Source: Candidatus Gastranaerophilales bacterium HUM_12 (GTDB lineage Bacteria > Cyanobacteriota > Vampirovibrionia > Gastranaerophilales > Gastranaerophilaceae). Taken from it: 12,833 nt of DNA. The stretch lies in the NCBI GenBank assembly GCA_002102825.1, contig DABJ01000044.1, forward strand, positions 11,717 to 24,549. Reading direction: 5' to 3'. The notes beneath the pieces are model-generated. The model saw only the letters and a program-made list of their open reading frames with translations. It was not told where the DNA came from and made no database searches. Position 1 is the stretch's first letter; every line of letters starts with the position of its first letter. Both the position numbers and the translations under genes were made by a program. Positions 11,237 to 12,833 of the stretch are shown in pieces.

Positions 11237-12775
11237 ATGGGAATGGCTGCTTCACAAGGTAGATTATTAAGCATAACTGCCAGACTGTCAAACAATGAGT
11301 TTGAACAGCAGTCCATTGCTTATTCTAAACAACGTCTTTCTGATGATTCTGAACAAATTAATGACAAATACCTTGATGCTTTAAATCAAACTAAGTATCA
11401 AATTTTAACAGGTTACAACGGAACAGAAGCTTGTTATGAAGATTTGAGCTACAACCAATTAACAGGCATTAATACTGTTGCTACCGGCAAACAATATATG
11501 GTTAAAAACAATCAAGGTAAAGTTTTGGTGTCTGAGGCTATTGCAAATGCTTTCAGAGAGAATAACGGAGATTATAACAAATTCTTATATCAATTAGGTT
11601 ATTCTCAAGCAAATATTGATTTATCAAATTCTGCATCTGCAGAAGAAGCTGTTCACCAAGCTTGGGATAAATACCTTGTATCTGTTGGTAAAAGTATAAA
11701 TGATATGGATAGTCAACATATCTTATCTTTTGGTTATACATCATTTAGCAAAGAGTCTTTTGATGGCTTCCCTACTTATAACACTGCTTATGCGGCTTCA
11801 TCAGATGGCAGTGATTCATTCAGCTTACAAAAAGAGGGTGGACGTTATTACACAACTCGTTCAACTGTAGTAGCTAAAGAATATACTGATGAAAATGGTG
11901 ACACTCAAACAGGTGTATATTTCCAAACTCCTGAACAAGAAGGAACTGATGAATATACTCAATTGTTAGATGTTACTTATAACAAAGCAACAGGTGAATT
12001 TACCTATAAAAATGATGATAAGGAAGAAGTTAAAACAAAAACTTTGTATGCTTCTTTAGGTAAAAACGGTAAAGCTATTGTTAGTGAAAATGAAAAGAAC
12101 TATTTAACTTTAAACAACAATACAGGTTTATATGATTCAGAATCAGGTCATAGTTATAAAGTTACTGAAAATGTTACAGCTTTGAATTTTGAAGGTACAA
12201 CATCTGCTCAAAGAGAATTGTATGATTATGCATTATCTTTAACTGAAGCTTATTATAACCAAGGTCAATCAGGAACTTTGGCAGAATTGAAAGCTAAAAA
12301 TTCTGATTACAATGATACCGGCAAATTAAACTACTATAAGAATATTTTTGATGAGATGAGAACATCTGGTTTTACAACTTTGAAAGAATCTTATTCAGAT
12401 AAATTGTCAAAAACTGAATCAACCTCAAATATGACAAGTGAAAATAAAATTTTCCAAGATTCAGAATGGTTTGTAAATCAATTAAAATCCGGAAATCTTG
12501 TATTATCTTACTACTCAGCAAGTGAAAAAGCATTTGTAGGAACAACAATTGATGATGATGAATCAATTACCGAAAAAGAAGATAAATCTGCAATTGCTAT
12601 TGCTGAACAAGAATACAACACAAGTTTGGATCGTATAGAAAACGAAGAAAAGAAATTTGATATGCAATTAACAAAATTGGAATCAGAACATTCTGCTCTT
12701 CAAACAGAATATGATTCAGTTGCTAAAGTAATTAGTAAAAACGTTGAAAAATCTTTCAACATCTTCAATGCATAA
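11237..12775 (+). CDS. 512-residue protein with long N- and C-terminal helices, function unknown
   Basis: The start MGMAASQGRLLSITARLSNN and the helical, Gln/Asp-rich segment to about residue 55 are typical of a protein group I associate with Gastranaerophilales, without a known function. The middle (about 60-445) is rich in Asn, Thr, Tyr, Gly and beta-prone, with DExGDTQTGVYF and ATGEFTYKNDD stretches. The end (450-508) is a long charged helix finishing VAKVISKNVEKSFNIF. Helices at both termini around a variable, beta-rich centre recall flagellin or hook-associated protein layout, but no flagellin sequence signature is present. No signal peptide. It has the Shine-Dalgarno AAAGGAAAGG and an inverted repeat in its leader. 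A role as a self-assembling exported surface protein is an inference only. Confidence 0.92.
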   Translation: MGMAASQGRLLSITARLSNNEFEQQSIAYSKQRLSDDSEQINDKYLDALNQTKYQILTGYNGTEACYEDLSYNQLTGINTVATGKQYMVKNNQGKVLVSEAIANAFRENNGDYNKFLYQLGYSQANIDLSNSASAEEAVHQAWDKYLVSVGKSINDMDSQHILSFGYTSFSKESFDGFPTYNTAYAASSDGSDSFSLQKEGGRYYTTRSTVVAKEYTDENGDTQTGVYFQTPEQEGTDEYTQLLDVTYNKATGEFTYKNDDKEEVKTKTLYASLGKNGKAIVSENEKNYLTLNNNTGLYDSESGHSYKVTENVTALNFEGTTSAQRELYDYALSLTEAYYNQGQSGTLAELKAKNSDYNDTGKLNYYKNIFDEMRTSGFTTLKESYSDKLSKTESTSNMTSENKIFQDSEWFVNQLKSGNLVLSYYSASEKAFVGTTIDDDESITEKEDKSAIAIAEQEYNTSLDRIENEEKKFDMQLTKLESEHSALQTEYDSVAKVISKNVEKSFNIFNA

Positions 12776-12833
12776 AATATTTTAACTTATATTTTTTCCC
12801 CTACACATTAATTTTCGTAACTTTTTCCCTGCC

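Noticed and set aside
1..12833. Prophage, insertion sequence or CRISPR array
   Set aside because: No integrase, transposase, phage structural gene, terminal repeats with target duplication, or spaced direct repeats were seen; the repeats present are coding repeats or palindromes.

Overview
This is an AT-rich window that I place in the Candidatus Gastranaerophilales / Vampirovibrionia (Melainabacteria) gut lineage. The evidence is the style of its proteins: two prepilin-like proteins with an A|FTLAEVLITLGII-type N-terminus, a 512-residue protein starting MGMAASQGRLLSITARL, and a very long EF-hand/LysM/coiled-coil protein. This placement is by family resemblance from memory, not by a search. 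No rRNA, tRNA, CRISPR array or transposase is visible.

Layout. (1) Positions 62-6759, minus strand, read right to left: a 50-codon AbrB/MazE-like DNA-binding protein (6607-6759, short and easily missed), then an HNH-nuclease-like protein (5154-6494), then a 1637-residue multidomain protein (62-4975). That protein has EF-hands, a YD-like repeat region, LysM, a glycine-rich hydrophobic segment, two coiled-coil repeat blocks and a C-terminal ADP-ribosyltransferase-like region. (2) Positions 6868-7698, plus strand: a pseudopilin, divergent from the AbrB-like gene across an operator-rich promoter region. Its unusually long N-terminal leader is encoded by palindromic repeat-like DNA. (3) Positions 7699-10599, minus strand: a second pseudopilin, followed by a very tight TPR-lipoprotein-or-periplasmic-protein / HAD phosphatase / DUF2400 (TIGR02757) cluster with 1 and 2 bp gaps. 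(4) Positions 10695-10922, plus strand: a small XRE/Cro-type regulator divergent from pseudopilin 2. Between them sit two 14-bp operators exactly 21 bp apart, one covering the -10 of a near-perfect TTGACA-16-TATAAT promoter for the pilin. (5) Positions 10923-11236: a gap holding a promoter, a short candidate RNA, a strong intrinsic terminator, a 24-codon remnant of a pseudopilin C-terminus and two inverted repeats. (6) Positions 11237-12775, plus strand: the 512-residue helix-ended protein. The last 58 bases (12776-12833) hold no recognisable terminator or gene.

How it fits together. The window is mostly surface or secretion-associated accessory DNA. Each pilin-like gene has its own small DNA-binding regulator encoded divergently (AbrB-like for one, XRE for the other), with palindromes over the promoters. 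The two largest non-pilin proteins have no N-terminal signal peptide, but both have a 5' leader with an inverted repeat that encloses or includes the ribosome binding site. The housekeeping-looking part is the TPR-HAD-DUF2400 trio. The most unusual observations are the repeat-derived pilin leader, the HNH fold apparently split by a duplicated helical insertion, the giant toxin-like architecture, and the paired operators 21 bp apart.
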